Origin: Acidobacteriota bacterium
GTDB lineage: Bacteria; Acidobacteriota; Thermoanaerobaculia; Multivoradales; J023
Length of the DNA: 64,000 bases
Direction of reading: 5' to 3'
Assembly (NCBI GenBank): GCA_029263395.1
Contig: JAJCXO010000285.1
Span: 122,128 to 186,127, forward strand
The notes below the pieces were generated by a model, which worked only from the letters and a program-made list of their open reading frames with translations, was not told where the DNA came from and made no database searches. The position numbers and the translations under genes were made by a program. Below, in pieces: positions 1 through 11,100 of the stretch (the first letter of the stretch is position 1; the number at the start of each line of letters is the position of its first letter).

Positions 1-362
1 TCGACCAAGCGCCGCCCACAGTAGATGGCTACCTGCCGGACGCAAACCGGTTTTAGGCCGCCCACCAGGCGCACCACCCAGAGGTAATCCTGATCCCCAG
101 CCACCGAGCGCATCCGCAACAGCACGTCACCGTTGTCCTCAAAAGCCACCCAGGTTTCTCCGGTATCAAAAAGTACCGGCAGGCCACTGGTTTCGGGAGC
201 AGGTTCGAGGGTGACGTGGACTGTAACTTCGATGGGTTGATCCGCGTCGACTCGAGACCCCAGAAACGGGCCGTACACCGCGTCGCGCTCGATCAACCGC
301 AGCCCAGCAGGGAGACGTGCGATGAATCGCAGCCCCGCAATCGACAGGTCCAGGTCACTCAC
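1..362 (-). CDS. Partial protein of the RiPP operon, function unknown
   Basis: The gene starts at a GTG that overlaps the stop of the PqqD-like gene by 4 bp (GTGA) and runs off the left edge; about 120 residues are visible. It begins VSDLDLSIAGLRF and contains YGPFLGS and the stretch VLFDTGETWVAFEDNG, followed by a run of alternating hydrophobic residues typical of a beta-rich fold. There is no signal peptide or membrane segment in the visible part. The tight overlap places it last in the readable part of the operon that holds the radical SAM maturase, the candidate peptide and the PqqD-like protein. Proteins with a similar DTG-x-W segment occur, as I recall, beside HprK-related kinases in peptide-modification clusters, but I cannot confirm the family. 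The coding call is firm; the role is unknown. Confidence 0.7.
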   Translation of the reverse strand, partial: MSDLDLSIAGLRFIARLPAGLRLIERDAVYGPFLGSRVDADQPIEVTVHVTLEPAPETSGLPVLFDTGETWVAFEDNGDVLLRMRSVAGDQDYLWVVRLVGGLKPVCVRQVAIYCGRRLV

Positions 363-709
363 GGTGACGAGGTGACGGTCTCGACCGCCAAGCCCGGTTC
401 GTGGATCAACTCCGCATCCCGCAGGTTGTTTACGTATTCGAAGAGATCCGTCTCCGCATCTTCCGACGGAACCTCAAAATCTTCGATCAAGTTGTGGTGA
501 ATTGTCTGCAGATCGCGCTGGCCGTCAATCTGTTCCCAGATGAAGGCACCAACCGGATTGAGCACGAAGATGTGCTGCAACTGCGCCAGCTTGCCTCGCA
601 CCGGCACCAAGATCACTTCGTCTGCGATCTCGCGGGCGACAACCGCGTCGCGCCGCTGGTAGACCCGGCTCCAAGGTCGTGGCTGCTGGGCGCTCTCGGC
701 GTCCGACAC
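359..709 (-). CDS. PqqD-like RiPP recognition element protein
   Basis: A 116-residue protein of the PqqD family. These small winged-helix proteins bind the leader of a precursor peptide and present it to a radical SAM maturase. The visible signature is an N-terminal strand region (VVAREIADEVILVPVRGKL), the motif HIFVLNPVGAFIWEQIDG, which matches the family's L-N-x-x-G-x-x-I-W-x-x-x-D-G core, and a helical C-terminus ending in DAELIHEP. The start is GTG with a GGAG about 10 bp upstream. It lies 20 bp after the candidate precursor gene and overlaps the next gene by 4 bp, so co-translation is likely. The length is slightly above the usual 90-100 residues. The PqqD assignment is confident. Nothing points to PQQ itself, since pqqB, pqqC and pqqE are absent. 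Confidence 0.88.
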   Translation of the reverse strand: MSDAESAQQPRPWSRVYQRRDAVVAREIADEVILVPVRGKLAQLQHIFVLNPVGAFIWEQIDGQRDLQTIHHNLIEDFEVPSEDAETDLFEYVNNLRDAELIHEPGLAVETVTSSP

Positions 710-729
710 GACTTACGACTCCGACACCG

Positions 730-939
730 CTACGATCCCGCAGCGAAACACGACGATGACGTGCAACTGGCGCCGATTGGCCCGCCAGGTCCGCCATCGA
801 GCTTGCAGCCCACCGCCAGCACTTCTTCCGCCGCCAAGTTGATGGCCCGCAGTTGAGGCTTCTCGTAGGCCCGCTTGCCGCCGGTTGGCCTGGGGGACTG
901 AGCCTCGTCGCGCCCGCGTACAGTGCTGTCAGTCCGCAC
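730..939 (-). CDS. Candidate RiPP precursor peptide, 69 residues
   Basis: A small gene between the radical SAM maturase and the PqqD-like protein. The chosen start is GTG at 939, because a GGGAG lies 6 bp upstream; this overlaps the maturase stop by 11 bp. A longer in-frame ATG at 1023 would only add residues encoded inside the maturase's repeat tail. The leader holds YEKPQLRAINLAAEEVLAVG, which looks like an amphipathic recognition segment. The core carries three Cys (residues 45, 59, 64) in a Gly/Ser-rich setting (GCK, then GGPGGPIGAS, then SCTSSSC), ending FAAGS. Position, size and composition are what a substrate of a SPASM radical SAM enzyme should have, for example for thioether cross-links. 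The modification itself is inference. I see no clear protease cleavage site, although the Gly-Gly pairs are candidates. Confidence 0.75.
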   Translation of the reverse strand: MRTDSTVRGRDEAQSPRPTGGKRAYEKPQLRAINLAAEEVLAVGCKLDGGPGGPIGASCTSSSCFAAGS

Positions 940-2131
940 GGGAATCTCCCGATTCACGATTCTCAGCAACGTCCTGTCGTGCAGCATTCGTCTGCCGAAC
1001 AGCATTCGTCTGCCGCACAGCACTGCGCCGAGCCATCCGCCGAGCCACGGTCGCTACTTGACCGTCACGCGCCTCCTGGATCGCCTCCCAGCGATGCTGG
1101 GTGGTCTCACAGACATAGTCGGACTTGATGTCTTCGTGGCCGTTCTCTTGGAAGTTGAAAGCCGGACAACCCGTGCAGGCGGTTTTCATCTCACAAGAAT
1201 TGCAGGTGTAGCCTTCCCGTGGTTTTTTGCTCCGCAACTGGACCAGCTCGTTTTGCCAAAGCTGGTCGAAGCCGCGCTCGCCCACCGGGTAACGGTAGTT
1301 GGTGGTCATCAAACAAGGCGACGCAAAACCCATCGGGTCGATGTAGAAATTCGTCACCCCGGCACCACACGAGTACAGCTCTTCTCCGGCTGGAGTCTCT
1401 TGCCGATCCTCTGTGTAGTCGACCCACGCCTGCAGGCTTTCAGGATCGGAGAGTTCCAACTCAACCGCCTCTTGCGGCTCCACCCTCAAATCCAGGGGTT
1501 CGTGATCCTGGGTTGGCAAGCAGGGAAAAATCGCTGAGTCGACCCGGAACTTGACCCCCATTTTGGATGCGGCCAGCCGCATCTGATCGAGCTCGTGTTT
1601 GTTGAGGGTCATCAGCACGGTCTTGAGGCTGAACCGAATGCCACCCGTAATGAGGCGATCGATGCCACGCAAGAAATGGCGGAACGAACCCGGCACCCGA
1701 GTCACCGCCTCATAGGTTTCGGCGGTGGCACCGTAAACGCTGATATCGATGTTGAACGGCGGGTACTGCTGAAAGAGGCGCACCATCTTGTCCGTCACCA
1801 GAATTCCGTCGCAAAAGACGGTGACGATCAACCCCTGATCCTTGGCGTAACGATAGATCTCGGGAAAGTCCTTACGCACCATCGGATCACCACCGGTGAT
1901 CACCAGGTAGAGACAGCCGCTGGCGACGATCTGATCGATCACCTCGAGTGCCTCCTCGGTTGTCATCTCGAGATCGCGCTTCTTACGCTGCTCTTCCTGG
2001 GGTCCGAGGTAACAATGGACACACTTGAGATTACATCGACTGGTGAGTTCCAGGATGCCGGAGATCGGCACACGACGAGTCACCGTCTTGCGTCGAAAAT
2101 CTTTCATCCACTGGCTGTCACTCGTCATCAC
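929..2131 (-). CDS. Radical SAM/SPASM peptide maturase
   Basis: A 400-residue radical SAM enzyme. The CxxxCxxC cluster motif is CNLKCVHC near residues 33-40, followed by the Gly-rich SAM-binding ITGGDPMVRKDF. A SPASM-type C-terminal half carries Cys residues in SCGAG, SPCLM, TCNSCEMKTACTGC and the final DYVC, enough for two auxiliary Fe-S clusters. Enzymes of this layout modify peptides in RiPP pathways. It starts 29 bp after the stop of the giant C25 protease gene, and its 3' end overlaps the candidate precursor gene by 11 bp. The last 45 residues are basic and polar and include RQTNAV repeated, encoded by two 18-bp direct repeats at 982-1017; this tail is not part of the enzyme fold. The specific chemistry cannot be read from the sequence. 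Confidence 0.9.
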   Translation of the reverse strand: MMTSDSQWMKDFRRKTVTRRVPISGILELTSRCNLKCVHCYLGPQEEQRKKRDLEMTTEEALEVIDQIVASGCLYLVITGGDPMVRKDFPEIYRYAKDQGLIVTVFCDGILVTDKMVRLFQQYPPFNIDISVYGATAETYEAVTRVPGSFRHFLRGIDRLITGGIRFSLKTVLMTLNKHELDQMRLAASKMGVKFRVDSAIFPCLPTQDHEPLDLRVEPQEAVELELSDPESLQAWVDYTEDRQETPAGEELYSCGAGVTNFYIDPMGFASPCLMTTNYRYPVGERGFDQLWQNELVQLRSKKPREGYTCNSCEMKTACTGCPAFNFQENGHEDIKSDYVCETTQHRWEAIQEARDGQVATVARRMARRSAVRQTNAVRQTNAARQDVAENRESGDSRAD

Positions 2132-2160
2132 CCAATCGCCCCTCAGCCGTTTTATGGCTC

Positions 2161-5100
2161 TTACGGTCGTACCTGAATCGCTGGATCGCCCAGAAGAGTA
2201 TAGATGAACGGGATGAATCCTCGCGGTTCCTCCGCCGTCACCAAATAATGCGCAAGCGCATTGACGACTGCATCACCGAGCAAACCGGGCGATCCCGAGA
2301 CCTCGCGGCCGCCGCTCTCACCCAACACCGTGTCACCTAACACCGTGTCACCTAATAGACCGGGCAAGAAACTGTCCGCTAGGACCAACGCTTCTTGGTT
2401 GAACGAAAAACCGGTCGGCGACCACACAGCAATCGCACCGCCGGCATCATGCAACACCAGAGATTCGCTCAGGGTGTCGAAGAAAATGCGATCGAACCTC
2501 CCCAAGGCGCAAGTCATCGCAACCAGCACCGGCTGACGAGCACCCTGGTTCAAGGCTGGCACATCACTGGCTCGCAGCAGACCGGCATTGTCACCCATCT
2601 GCATCAAGTTACCGTGTCCCAGGAAATGCACAAAGCGCGTCCCGTCGTCGAAGGCATCCAATAATTGCTGGCGAGCGGCGGCCGGTCCAAGCTCGTCGAC
2701 ATAGATGCGGTTGACCTCATAACTTGGCGGCAAGCGTTCGATCAACTCGTCACTATCGCCGGTGAACTCGCCGCCTTCGTCCACCGCATCGGCCACCCAC
2801 GCAGTGCGTTGCGTCCATGACCCGCCCTCCGCTTCGTAAGCTTGCAACTTGGCAACGTAGGCCGCAAGCTCGGCGTCGGTGCGGGCTGGCAAGCGACCAA
2901 TGGCCACCTCGGGCACGCCATCGTCGCCGCTCAGATCGGCGGTTCGGTGATCGGAGGGGAACAAGCCTTCGGGGGTGTTGGTCATCGGGGCTGGTACTTG
3001 GTTGCCACCAAATCCCAAACGATCTTTGAAGTCGAACGAGCTATCACCCGCCAACACCACATAACGCGGTGGCACGTGCCAGATGCTGAGAGCGTAGTCT
3101 AGGAAATCACGAATCGCCCACGGCGTCACGATACCTTGGCTGAACTCGTCGTAGACGTCCTCGATGCGCACACTCTGGGTGGTAAACCGGTCCTGACGCA
3201 GTTGCGCCAATTGTTCGGCGGCCGACTCCAATCCTGTCGCCGCAATCACCAGGTACTCCGCTCGATTCGACGCTGCCCGCAGGTTCGACGGCTGGTCGAC
3301 GACCAACGTCGGGGCGGCTGCTTCGGCGAGCGGTAAGGCGACATAACGCGCATCTGCCGAACTGGTCATCCAGCTGATCGCCAACTCACCACCCAGATCG
3401 TCGACCTGCAGGTTAGTCACCTGGCGCGGAGCAAGCGGCTCGGAGATGTCGAACACCGCGATATCTGGACGCGTGAAGCCTTCTAGGGTAATTACCGGGT
3501 GGCCCCCAGCACTGGCGACCAGTTGATCATTCACCGCACGAGAGGTCCGTCGATAACTGACATCGATCGCGTCGAGATAGAAAATCTCGGACCCGATACC
3601 AGAGCCCGCAGGGGCGTGAACTTCCACCGTGTTGGTGCCGTTCAGCAACAGGCTCTGAGCGAACACCATATCGACCTGATGTGCGGTGCTGCCATCCCAG
3701 GAACTGGCACCGATCACCGTGCCGTTGAGACGGATCTCAACCTGATGATCGAGCTCTACCGTGTCGTCTCGGGTTTCGGCTTGCAGATACACCGACATCG
3801 ACGCATCAACCGCCTCCGTCGTTGGCTCGGGTGTGTCGATCGTCACTGTCATAGTGTCGATCGCGATGCCAAGGTCTGGATTGACGTTGACAAAATCCCA
3901 GAACCAGAAATCGCTATCTGGATCTTCGATCACCGACGTCAGCGGGAAGGGTCCCTCTTCTTCGAAGCTCAAGGATTCGGTAAACGCGAGACCGCTGACC
4001 GCGGTTGGCGCGCCACCATTCACTGACATGATCTGGGACGGGACACCGCTCTGCAGCCAATACACATTGTCGTCGGTATAAATGCTATCGAGCCCTTCAC
4101 CATAGAACAGCAGGGCAGTCGCATCCGGAGCCGCCAGCCAACCGACCGCCTCGCCCCTCTGCGTGCCGACAGCCCGCCCCCAGGCGCATAAATCGCCACT
4201 TTCGAAATCATCCGAGAAGATGCCACCCGCCCCCGGCACACCGCCGGCACAGGGTTCGATCATAGCCTCGGTGCCCGCCCCACGATGCAGGCGCAACCGC
4301 CCCTCAGCGATCAAATTTTCGGCGACCGACGCCGGGACGCCAAAAGCGTCACCGATACTCTGAGCACTCACCGAGTAGACCCCTGACTCACGGACCAACA
4401 GCTTCATCGGGCCGATCGGACCACCGGCCGCGCGCGTCGGCACCGCTCGCCGAACATTCCGGCCGACTTCCGAAAGGCCAACAGTCGAAGACGGCTCCGG
4501 CGACCGGACCGCAAACGGAGTACGGGCATGACCCTCGAAGCCATCCGCTGGGAGGGTTCTGCCTTGGGATCTGCTCTGGGCCTGCTTTCGGGCATCGATC
4601 AAGGTCTCAAAGTGCCCCAAGATCCGTTCGCTGCCGTCAATCTCGACCTCGCGCAACACATAAACATAATGCCCACCGAGTACCGCGGTCGAGTCGACAA
4701 ATTGATACCGTCCGCCCACCGGCGCGGCGTGCACCGCCGGTAAAACACCAAAATGCAGGGATGCGGCACTGAAGCGACGATCGGAGCCGCGACTCACGGG
4801 CTGACGCTGTAATACGAAACCTGCCGTCTTGTGCTCGAGACTGGTTTCCCACTCGACCACCACCTGGCCCCCGACAACCACCACTTCGAAACGAGCCAAC
4901 ATGGCGTGAGTCGCCGCAGCCAGCAGATTCACTGCGGTTACGCTATCGACCTCGCCGGTGGCTTGCGAGATCGCACTCAGCGTCACCGGATCACGGCTCG
5001 CGCCCTGTAGGGGATCAACCGGTCGCTGCAACGAATAGGCCAGCTCGCCCCCTGCCATCAGGAAAACATCCGGGTTGTTGTCAGCGTTGGTATCGAAGCC

Positions 5101-8100
5101 CGGCGCGATGGTGTCCCAATCGCCGTCGCCATCGGTGTCTTCGGCAATCTGCAGATCGGGCACGCCGTTGTTGTCGGTGTCGATCCACAGCTGGGTTGGA
5201 TGGTTCAAGCCATCGAGGCCGAAGAAGGGTGACGCGGTAATGGTGAAGTCGAAGCGGTCGTCACTGGCGCTCAGGCTTTTGAGGGTGCCAGGGAAAACCG
5301 GACAATCGTTGCCACCGGCGCAGTCATCGCCGGGATCTACCAACAGGGTGTCGCCACCACTCAGATCGTGAGTACTGGCAACCGACACCGTTGTGGTGTC
5401 GGATACCGCGTCAAAGAGATCGGGATCATTGCGTGAAATTGCGGTGATGCTGGTGACGTCGGTATCTCCAGCAACCGCGCCCGGGGGAGCGTCGACAACC
5501 ACAAACAGCAGCTGCGAGCCACCATCGGGAAGCAGCAAAGTGTTCATGATGGCGACGTCGATCCCAGGGGTGTAGACGCCGTCACCATTGGAATCATTGT
5601 AGATCGTCGAAGTCCAACCCGGCTCCGAGGGAAAGGCGCTCAGGTCGAAGGTATCCGCCACTCCGGTGTTGTTGAACACCCGGTGGCTGTAGGCGATCGA
5701 CCCGCCAGCGGCTACCACTCCACTCTGATCGGAAACCAAAACCACCGGCCCAGACATGTCGACCACCGTGGTCTCGTCGGTGGCAAACGCGCTGATACTC
5801 ATGTTGCGATCCGAGGTCGCAGTGAGGGTTGTGGTCTCCTGAGTGCCCTCAGGCGTGCCCGCTGGCACCGTCACCCGGATGTCGTAAGCGATCGACTCGC
5901 CGGACATCAAGGTGCCGGTGTTGATCATCATTCCCCCATCCCAGGTGGCATTACTGAAGTCTGTGTCGGTCGCGATCACCGCTCCGGTGTCAGGATCGAT
6001 CAGCTCGACGATCCAGCCGGCCCCTGGATTGAGTGCCCCCAACTCGCTGAACGCAGTAATGGCGTAGGAGTCATCGGCGACGCCGGTGTTGGTCACCACA
6101 TGGCTGTAGGTACGGGTCTGCGGGGACAAGGCGTCGAACACGACGAAGTTGCCGCTATTGGGTTCGACGGTGACATCGAGCCGAATGACGTTGTCGACCA
6201 CACTCGCGTTGAATGGCCCTTCCTGATCGGTATTAAAGGTGGCGGTGTTGGTGATCTGCGTGATCCCTGGAGCCAGTGGGTCATCGACTATGACTTGGAA
6301 CGTCACTCGGAACGTTTCACCGGGCGAGATGGTGATGCCATCGGCTGGCACCACTAGGCCGGGCGGCGGCCCACCACTGATATCGGCATTGATCCCTGAG
6401 AAGTCGACCCCTTCAACCCAGGCCGGGAACGGTTGACCCGAGCGGCGGCGCTCCAAGCGAATCGTGTTGGCAGCGGTGTAACGTGCTGACAACATCGGGC
6501 GCGGAAAGGCATTGCCGGTACCGTTCTGGCCGTTGGTCACCCAAGCCATGCGCTGCTGGCCTGCGGCAGTGGTAGCGACATCAACGGTCAGGGCATTGGT
6601 ATCGCCGTCGACCTTGAATACGTAGTCGGTCGCCAAGCTGCTGTGGGTCAGGGCGTACACTTCAAAATCGACCGCATTGCCCGCCACTTCGAGACCGGCC
6701 GCCACCGAGGTCTCGCTGACGTTCTGATTGACGCCATCGCCAAGGGTCACGAGTACGCCTTCTGCGGCGTCACCAATCCCCTGGTCGTTGGTGTGGCCGG
6801 TGCCCCACACCCAGGTGTTGGCACGGGTCACCGCGCTGATGGCTGCAGTGTTGTACTCACCGACTGCATCCGCTCCGGCGCCGCCGTTGCCGCCTTGGAC
6901 ACGGACTCGCTGCAGCATCCAGTTCGAACCCCACTCCACCACCATCACCGTGCTGGTCGCTGCCGACAAGGTGGCACCGCCTGCGTCGCGAGTCCAATTG
7001 ATCTGATCAGGATTCGACGGGAAGATCCGTGCGTGACAAACCTTGGTGTTGACCGAGGCGGCTTGAGTTGTGTCACAGCCGGAACCATTGAAGCCGCCGA
7101 TCAGCATCGTCTGGTTGATGTCCACCCACGGGTTGGTGGTCGCCTCGGCACCGGACGTGGTGGCGCCCGCGTGATCGACCCGGCGCGCGTCGCGCAACAC
7201 GAAGCCACTGACCGCGCAATCGCCCAGACATTCGACAATTGTCACGACACCCTGCCAACCACTGACCGAGTTGCCTCGACTGAGGGTGATCACATCCGCA
7301 CCGGGCGAGACCCCCAATTCGCCGGTACCAAAAGGATCGGCAGCGAGGGACGCATAGTTTTCGTCGGGTCCCCGATCACTATTGCCGGCGCCATTGCCGT
7401 CCGACCCCTGCACCATGGCAAAATAATTCGCCTGCAAAGCCTGGTTGAGGGTCAGGTCGAACGTTGTGCCGGTGAAGTCGGTGGCGACGATGTAGTACTC
7501 GTTGACTCGGAAGACCTGCTGCGAGACCAGCGTACTACCCGGCACGTAGCTGGTACCGGCCGGCAACACGTCGCTGAGGTCAACGCCCGTTTGGGTCACC
7601 GCCGTCGTGTTGACCGCTTCGATGGTGTAGGTGAGGACATCGCCCTCGAAGACCTCGTGGCTGATCGCATCGGAGCCTTTAGTGAAGGCAATCGGTAGGG
7701 GTTGATAACCCACTGGGGCGGTCGTGACGGTGCCACCGGTGACGGTGGTTACACTCTGAGGATCGTTGGCGGTAGTGAGTTGGGCGCCGGGGGGGAAATC
7801 GGGATCGGTCTCGTCGACGTCAGCGGTTGCGGTGGTGCCGTTGACGGTAGCAATCCAGTCACCATTGCTGTCAGTTGCCACTTTTTGGGTGATGGTCGGG
7901 CTGTCGGTCGTGGTCAATACGACCGACGCCGCAACGAAGGTACCGACATCTCCACCGGCACTATCCCCGACACAAACCGTCCAGTCGCCCCGCGGGTCGG
8001 CGCCATCAAAACCAGCCAGGCTGGCGAGGCCAGCCGCGGTGTCTGGTGCTGGTGTGTAGGCGCAGATACCGTCGCCGGAGCAGACGCTGGTGCCAGCTCC

Positions 8101-11100
8101 GATGGTCGACCCCAGCGTCTCGGCCGAGGGGTCGCCGCCATCATCGTCGAAGGTGAGGAGATCACCCGTCCAATCCGACGAGTCGCCCCCGCCGCCAGAG
8201 CCGTCATCGGCGTTGGCAGAACCGGGGCGATTGAGCGCCGCCAGCAGCGCTGACGTCGGACTCTGCATCTTTATCGTCAAGTCACCGACAAAGGTATGCC
8301 CGCCAACCGTCACCTCCAGGTCGACATCGGTGGTTGCGGGCGTCGGGCCAAAATCTCCTGCCGGAACATTGATTGTGCAACAGGCCATCGAACCGAGACT
8401 GCCGTCGTAGCCGTCATCGGGGATCGCAACGTTGGGCAGGCAGGTATAACGGGTTGGTGGAATCGAGTTGACGCAAACATCCACATTGGCGAGATCGGGC
8501 TCGCCGACGTCCTGGACACCGTCACCGTCGAGATCGAGAAAGACGTGACCGGTGATGTCTGAGCTACCCACAATCGGTACTTGCACCAGATTGGTATCCC
8601 GCGGCGGAGACTCAGTGGACGATACCGTCGCCTGATTGTTGACAAACAGTCCAACCGTCCCCATGTCGACCCGCACGAAAAATCGGAACGTCAAGTCTTC
8701 GCCCGGCCCCAGAATCGGCACCAACAATTCCAACCGATCCACCAATGCCGTACCTTCGTCAGCATCGGCAGCGTCAGTGACCGGTGTAAATGGCGCAACA
8801 TTCAATCGCCACTCCATCGATTCGACAACATAGGTGGCATTCGACGGAAAGAAATCCGTGATGAGCACATTGTTGGCGCTGCCGGCGCCGGTGTTGCGCA
8901 CCATGATGTCGAAACTCGCCACCTCATTGGGATGCAGCAAGGACGGTCCGATCTTCGACACCTCCAGATCTGGCCCGACCACAACGGATGTCACCTCGTT
9001 GGACGGAAACAAGGGCGTGCCGAGGCTCTCGTAAGAGGCGGTGTTGTCGATGCGTGTATCGGCTGGAGCTCCCGGATCGACCCGCACCTGAAAGGTCAGC
9101 AGGTGAGGCCCACCCGGCGGCAGATTGGCTGCCGTCCAGACCACCGCATTCTGGCCAGCGTCATAAACGCCCGTGTTGTCGAAGGGTCCGACCGGCGCGG
9201 TCGGGTTGACGCAGGTGCCAGGCGGCAACGTCGCCGCACTACAAAAGGTGGCGTTGGACGGAATTGGATCACTGATGATCACGCCGGCCTCTGCCGGTCC
9301 ATTGTTCGTCACCGACAAGGTGTACGTCAGGATGCCGCCGGGCTCGGGCGCCAAGCTGTCGACCGCTTTAGTGAGGAAAATATCCGCCTGGGTGACGTCC
9401 GCGGTATCAGCTGGCGAGAAGATGCTGGCTCCGAGGGTGCCTCGAGCTCGCGCTTCGTTGGTCAACAATCGTGGAGCACCACCAGGGGCGGCCGGAATGT
9501 TGATCGAGTAGGTCACCGTCAAGCTGCGGTTGGCGGCGAGACTGTCTGGACTCAGGGTCCAGTCCAGACGATCGCGACCGGTTGTCAGATCGATCGACGC
9601 CACCGGATCGGTCGTGTCCTGCGACAAATCGGGATACGTGATCAAGGTGCTGCCGGGGACATAATCTGCACCGACGACACCGGTCGGCAGCAAGTCGAAA
9701 ATCTCCAAGCTGGCGAGCGGCCCGAAATCAAAGGTCGACAGCGTCAGCGTGTAGGTGGCGACACCACCAGCAGTCGGCACTACCGGCGTACTGACGTCTT
9801 TCTCGAGCAACAACACCGGATCGAGAAATAGCTGATTGTTCGGGTACACCGTGTAGCCGGTATCGAGGGCCACATCACCGAAACCGGTCAGATCGGTGTC
9901 TTGCCCCCACGCCACCGCCACCGGCTTATTGGCAACAATCTGGGTGCCGGTGTTGTCGAAGTCGTTGGGATCGAAGACCTTGAGGGAGGCGAGCGAATTC
10001 ACCACGTAGGTATTGTTCGGCAACGGTGCGGCATTGGGGAGGCCATCCCCATCGGTGTCGACCACATCGAAGACCCCATCCCCGTCGAAGTCGATCTGGA
10101 CATGGGTGTTGTCCTGGGTGGCGGCGATGAACACACCATTGAGGTTGATCAGGTTCACCGTCGGGTCTAGGTTGCCGGGCGCAAACGACACCGTGTAGTT
10201 CTGGGTCAAAAAACGGGTGGCAAGCCAGGAATGGCCCCAATCACTGATGTTGGTGTTGTAGTCGTAACCGCTGATGCCCCAGAAATTGCGGTCACTGGTC
10301 AAACGCACAGTCGAACCGTTGGGCACAAACCGACCGGTGCCCGCAAAGTAGTCGACCACCGAGTTGGGTGGCACCGTCATCACGTTGGTACCGAGGGAGT
10401 CGGTCGCAACAACATCGAGCGAGTTGAGCGGATCCGGGTTGAAGACGTAGATATCCATCGGCCGATCGGTCGGCGCGCTCGGCCCCGCCGCGGGGTCATC
10501 CCCCGGCGCGGTGATGACGTAGTCGGTCGAATGCAAAATATCGGGCAACAGCGCGTAGTGGCGGGTCGCCCAGGTACCGTCGCCGCCGGTGAACAACAGA
10601 CCCGCGATCGGCCCGGTGGTCGAGACCCTGGTACCCGCATTGATGACCAGGAACTGGCTGGCGATGAAGGGCCCATCGTCAATAAAACCCAGGGAGCTCC
10701 AGTGTTGGCCGCGGTTGAGCGTCAAGGACACCGTGCCAGCCCCCGGGCTGTCGATGAAAATCTGGGTGCCATCCTCGAACGAAACCAGATTGAGGTCGAC
10801 GTAGTGGAAAGGCTCGGTACCAGTGTCGACGACGTAAAGGTCCTCTCCCACCGGGACCGAATAGGAACGAGCTGCAGCCACCGCTTGCCGCGACAACATC
10901 TCGGTCGAGCCGCCGATGAACTGGGTCAGCGGATCTTGACTGTGCACAATCGACAGCGGACCACCACTCGACAGCACCAGATCGCCACCGTCGAAACGCA
11001 CTTCGTTGGCGGCACAGGAGCCGGCGACGGTGCAACGGGGATTGATCGGCACCGAGGAACAGAGCTCAGTGAAGGTCAGCGGCTGGACCGACGCAACGGT

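Noticed and set aside
6643..7698. Plus-strand ORF of 351 residues inside the giant C25 gene
   Set aside because: Antisense shadow in high-GC DNA; composition is rich in Arg/His/Gly with no domain, and the opposite strand encodes clear DUF11 repeats.
8581..9831. Plus-strand ORF of 416 residues inside the giant C25 gene
   Set aside because: Antisense shadow with no ribosome site or recognisable domain.
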